From contig NZ_CP014475.1 of NCBI RefSeq assembly GCF_001583415.1, positions 1,178,001-1,242,000 on the forward strand: a stretch of 64,000 nt of DNA. Direction: 5' to 3'. A program made the translations under genes and the position numbers. Source of the DNA: Mycolicibacterium phlei (GTDB taxonomy: Bacteria; Actinomycetota; Actinomycetes; Mycobacteriales; Mycobacteriaceae). Positions 61,674 through 64,000 of the stretch are shown one piece after another. Under the pieces are notes generated by a model. That model saw only the letters and a program-made list of their open reading frames with translations, made no database searches and was not told the DNA's origin. Position 1 is the stretch's first letter, and each line of letters opens with the position of its first letter.

Positions 61674-62591
61674 TCAGTGCGCGTCGGCGAAGGTGTTCTT
61701 CAGCTCGCCGACGATGTCGTCCCACAGCGGCTCGGGCAGGTCGTGGCCCATGCCCTCGAACAGCACCAGCCGGGCGTTGGGGATGTTGCGGGCGATCGAC
61801 TTGCCGCCCGTCGGGCGCATCAGCTTGTCGGCCTTGCCGTGGATCACCACCGTCGGTGCGGTGGTGCGGCGGTTGTAGGGCAGCAGGCTGCCGCTGCCGA
61901 CGATCGCGTTGAACTGCCGCGCCACCCCCTGCGGGTAGTAGGAGCGCTCGTAGAACTCGATGGCGTCGGCGCGGATCTCGTCGTCGCTCTTGCGCAGCGC
62001 CGGATGCGGGCTGCCGATGATGCGGCTGAGCTTGATCGAGTTCTCGATGACCACCTCACGCGGCGCGTCCGGCGGCGGGCCGGTCAGGATGCTGAACAGC
62101 TGGCGCGGGCCCGGCGGCGGCAGCAGCGCGCGGTTGTTCGATGAGAAGATGACACCCAGGCTGCGGGTGCGGTGGGCGTGTCGGCCCGCGACGATCTGCG
62201 CGATCATCCCGCCCATCGACCCGCCGACGATGTGCGCCCGCTCGACGTCGAGATGGTCCAGGACCGCGATCGCGTCGTCGGCCATGTCCTCGAGCGTGTA
62301 CACCGCGGGGCTCTTCACCCCGACCAGCGAGCGCGCCATGTTGCCGATCTGCGAGCCCTTGGTGCGGTGCCCGTCGAGCTTGCTGGACAGGCCGACGTCG
62401 CGGTTGTCGAAGCGGATCACCCGCAGGCCCTGGTCGATCAGCCTCTGGCAGAAGCCGTCGCGCCAGTACACCAGCTGGGCGCCCAGGCCCATAATCAGCA
62501 GGACGGCCGGGTCGTTCGGATTGCCGAGGTCCTCGTAGTGGATCTGCAGATCCCCCGAGGGTGCCTTGCCCTCGCGTTTCTCGATCGCCAC
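61674..62591 (-). CDS. lipG: Alpha/beta hydrolase LipG
   Basis: A 305-residue alpha/beta hydrolase, in the position of M. tuberculosis LipG (Rv0646c). The oxyanion region is LLIMGLGAQLVYW and the nucleophile elbow is IVGGSMGGMIAQI. A late Asp/His pair fits VVIHGKADKLMRP and LFEGMGHDLPEPLW. It starts with GTG, directly after the stop codon of the ABC1 kinase gene, so the two are coupled. A thioesterase or phospholipase role is known for the family only in part. Confidence 0.88.
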   Translation of the reverse strand: MAIEKREGKAPSGDLQIHYEDLGNPNDPAVLLIMGLGAQLVYWRDGFCQRLIDQGLRVIRFDNRDVGLSSKLDGHRTKGSQIGNMARSLVGVKSPAVYTLEDMADDAIAVLDHLDVERAHIVGGSMGGMIAQIVAGRHAHRTRSLGVIFSSNNRALLPPPGPRQLFSILTGPPPDAPREVVIENSIKLSRIIGSPHPALRKSDDEIRADAIEFYERSYYPQGVARQFNAIVGSGSLLPYNRRTTAPTVVIHGKADKLMRPTGGKSIARNIPNARLVLFEGMGHDLPEPLWDDIVGELKNTFADAH

Positions 62592-63980
62592 CTACACCTC
62601 TTCGGTGACGGTCGGGTCGGCGGCGTCGGCGTCGAGCTCCTCCTTGTGCTCGCGGCTGACCTCGACCATGAAGTTGGCGAAGTAGCCGGTCAGCTGCGGG
62701 TCGTTCATCATCTGCCACTTGGGCGCCAGCAGCTTCATGTAGCGCTCGACGTAGAGGAACTGCTTGCCGATCAGCACCAGCTCGCGCGGCAGCTTGACGT
62801 CGTAGGCGTCGGCCAGCGCCGAGAGCTGGCGGCCGATCTCGGCGTAGCTCATGTCGCCGAGGGTCTTCATCGTCAGCGGGGTGGCGAACTTCTCCAGGTC
62901 CTTGGCGGCCTGGGCCTCCGGTTTGACGGTGCCGACGGCGCCCATCAGCACGACGATCTTGCCGGCGGCGGCGTGGTCCTTCTTGACCAGCAGCGCGTAG
63001 ACCAGCTCGCGCAGCAACCAGCGGGTGCGCGGGTCGATGCGGCCCATGATGCCGAAGTCGAAGAAGACGATCTTGCCGTCGTCGTCGACGTAGAGGTTGC
63101 CGGCGTGCAGGTCGCCGTGGAACAGGCCGTGGCGCAGACCGCCCTCGAAGACGCTGAACAGCAGGGCCTTGACCAGCTCCTCACCGTCGAAGCCCTTGGC
63201 CTTGATGGTCTTGACGTCGTCGATGCGGGTGCCCTGGATGCGCTCCATGGTCAGCACCCGCTCGGTGGTCAGATCCCAGTAGACCTGCGGGACCCGGATG
63301 TTCTGGCCCAGCGGCGAGGCGTGCATGTGCGACACCCACGCGTCCATCGACTGGGCCTCCAGCCGGAAGTCGAGCTCCTCGGCGAGGTTGTCGGCGAAGT
63401 CGGCGACGACGTCCTGGGCGGACAGCCGCTGACCGAGCTTGGCCAGCTCGACGAGGCGGGCGCCGCGCTTGAGGATCTGCAGGTCGGCGGCCACCCGGCG
63501 GCGGATGCCGGGCCGCTGGATCTTGACGACGACCTCCTCGCCGCTGTGCAGGGTCGCGTAGTGGACCTGCGCGATCGACGCGGACGCGAACGGCTTGTCG
63601 TCGAAGCTCTTGAACAGCTCCTTGGGTTCCTTGCCGAGCTCCTCGAGGAACAGCTTGTGCACCTCGGCGGGGTCGGCAGGCGGCACCCGGTCGAGCAGGC
63701 TGCGGAACTCCCTGGACAGCGGCTCGCCGAAGGCGCCGGGGCTCGACGCGATGATCTGGCCGAACTTGACGTAGGTGGGGCCCAGGTCGGAGAAGGTCTG
63801 GGGGATCTGCTTGATGATCTTCTGCTGCAGCGAACCGCGGCCGCCGATGTTGGCGAGGACGCGTGCGCCGGTGCGGGTGATCTGCCAACCCGTCGCGCCG
63901 ATGCGGGCGGCCTCGACCGGAAGCGGAACGCGGTCGAGTCTCGGAAGGTCGCGGTGCTGCGTGTTTCGCGATGCACTCAT
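62592..63980 (-). CDS. ABC1/UbiB-family atypical kinase (Rv0647c type)
   Basis: A 462-residue atypical kinase. The KxGQ motif appears as YVKFGQIIASSPGAF. The A-rich loop is FASASIAQVHYA, the Lys strand is EEVVVKIQRPGIRRR, the catalytic region is HGLFHGDLHAGNLYVDD and the metal Asp motif is VFFDFGIMGRID. UbiB-family proteins act as ATPases in lipid or quinone metabolism. The gene precedes lipG and the mycolate methyltransferases, as in M. tuberculosis. The ATG at 63980 is within the window. Confidence 0.9.
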   Translation of the reverse strand: MSASRNTQHRDLPRLDRVPLPVEAARIGATGWQITRTGARVLANIGGRGSLQQKIIKQIPQTFSDLGPTYVKFGQIIASSPGAFGEPLSREFRSLLDRVPPADPAEVHKLFLEELGKEPKELFKSFDDKPFASASIAQVHYATLHSGEEVVVKIQRPGIRRRVAADLQILKRGARLVELAKLGQRLSAQDVVADFADNLAEELDFRLEAQSMDAWVSHMHASPLGQNIRVPQVYWDLTTERVLTMERIQGTRIDDVKTIKAKGFDGEELVKALLFSVFEGGLRHGLFHGDLHAGNLYVDDDGKIVFFDFGIMGRIDPRTRWLLRELVYALLVKKDHAAAGKIVVLMGAVGTVKPEAQAAKDLEKFATPLTMKTLGDMSYAEIGRQLSALADAYDVKLPRELVLIGKQFLYVERYMKLLAPKWQMMNDPQLTGYFANFMVEVSREHKEELDADAADPTVTEEV

Positions 63981-64000
63981 AAGTTGCAGTCTCTCAAAAT

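Overview
The window is chromosomal DNA of a mycobacterium, most likely a Mycolicibacterium-type environmental species. The sequence is GC-rich. The mycolic-acid genes (hadABC, two mycolate methyltransferases) and the order recC-recB-recD ... echA3 ... MBL hydrolase, tRNA-Thr, tRNA-Met, rpmG, hadABC, tRNA-Trp, secE, nusG, rplK, rplA ... mmaA4, mmaA2, lipG, ABC1 kinase follow the Mycobacterium tuberculosis Rv0629c-Rv0647c neighbourhood. Relative to that backbone, about 10 kb of accessory genes sits between recC and echA3 and about 10 kb between rplA and mmaA4. Homology statements are from memory of the families; no searches were run.

1-5.6 kb (minus strand): a tightly packed Nit1C-type cluster. 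In transcription order it holds an MSMEG_0572/Sll0783-like protein, an E-K-C nitrilase, a flavin oxidoreductase, a radical SAM enzyme, a GNAT-AIRS fusion broken by a one-base frameshift, and a second nitrilase-fold protein whose catalytic Glu and Cys are both Asp. Nit1C clusters have been linked genetically to cyanide assimilation; the reaction sequence is not established. A 481-bp gap beside it is filled by a large foldback repeat.

6-14 kb: a cold-shock gene between two DUF5994 genes, a DesA3-like desaturase, two small proteins, the fatty-acyl-AMP ligase Pks16, a sulfatase, an SRPBCC protein and a D-2-hydroxyacid dehydrogenase.

14-20.7 kb: a large AAA-LuxR regulator, a 92-aa protein resembling sigma region 4, and a 1241-aa exported protein with two RCC1-like seven-blade repeat blocks, all overlapping on the minus strand.

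20.7-29 kb: recC-recB-recD. 29-44.6 kb: a single-domain HD alarmone-hydrolase-like protein, alcohol dehydrogenase, TetR, rhodanese, a DUF559 protein, DUF3060, a PP2C phosphatase, an atypical response regulator, CorA, EchA3, a DUF2235 protein lacking its nucleophile, an MBL hydrolase and a NYN-domain protein. Intergenic gaps here carry dispersed palindromes; one family has three copies.

44.7-49.5 kb: tRNA-Thr, tRNA-Met, rpmG, hadABC, tRNA-Trp, secE, nusG, rplK and rplA, the translation and FAS-II dehydratase core. 49.6-59.5 kb: a secreted protein, a nest of insertion sequences (an IS407-group element, an IS481 remnant and an IS6110-like element side by side), a second AAA-LuxR regulator, a DUF4242 protein, a membrane-anchored EEP phosphoesterase and a PE-PPE-domain hydrolase. 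59.5-64 kb: mmaA4-like, mmaA2-like, lipG and an ABC1/UbiB-type kinase.
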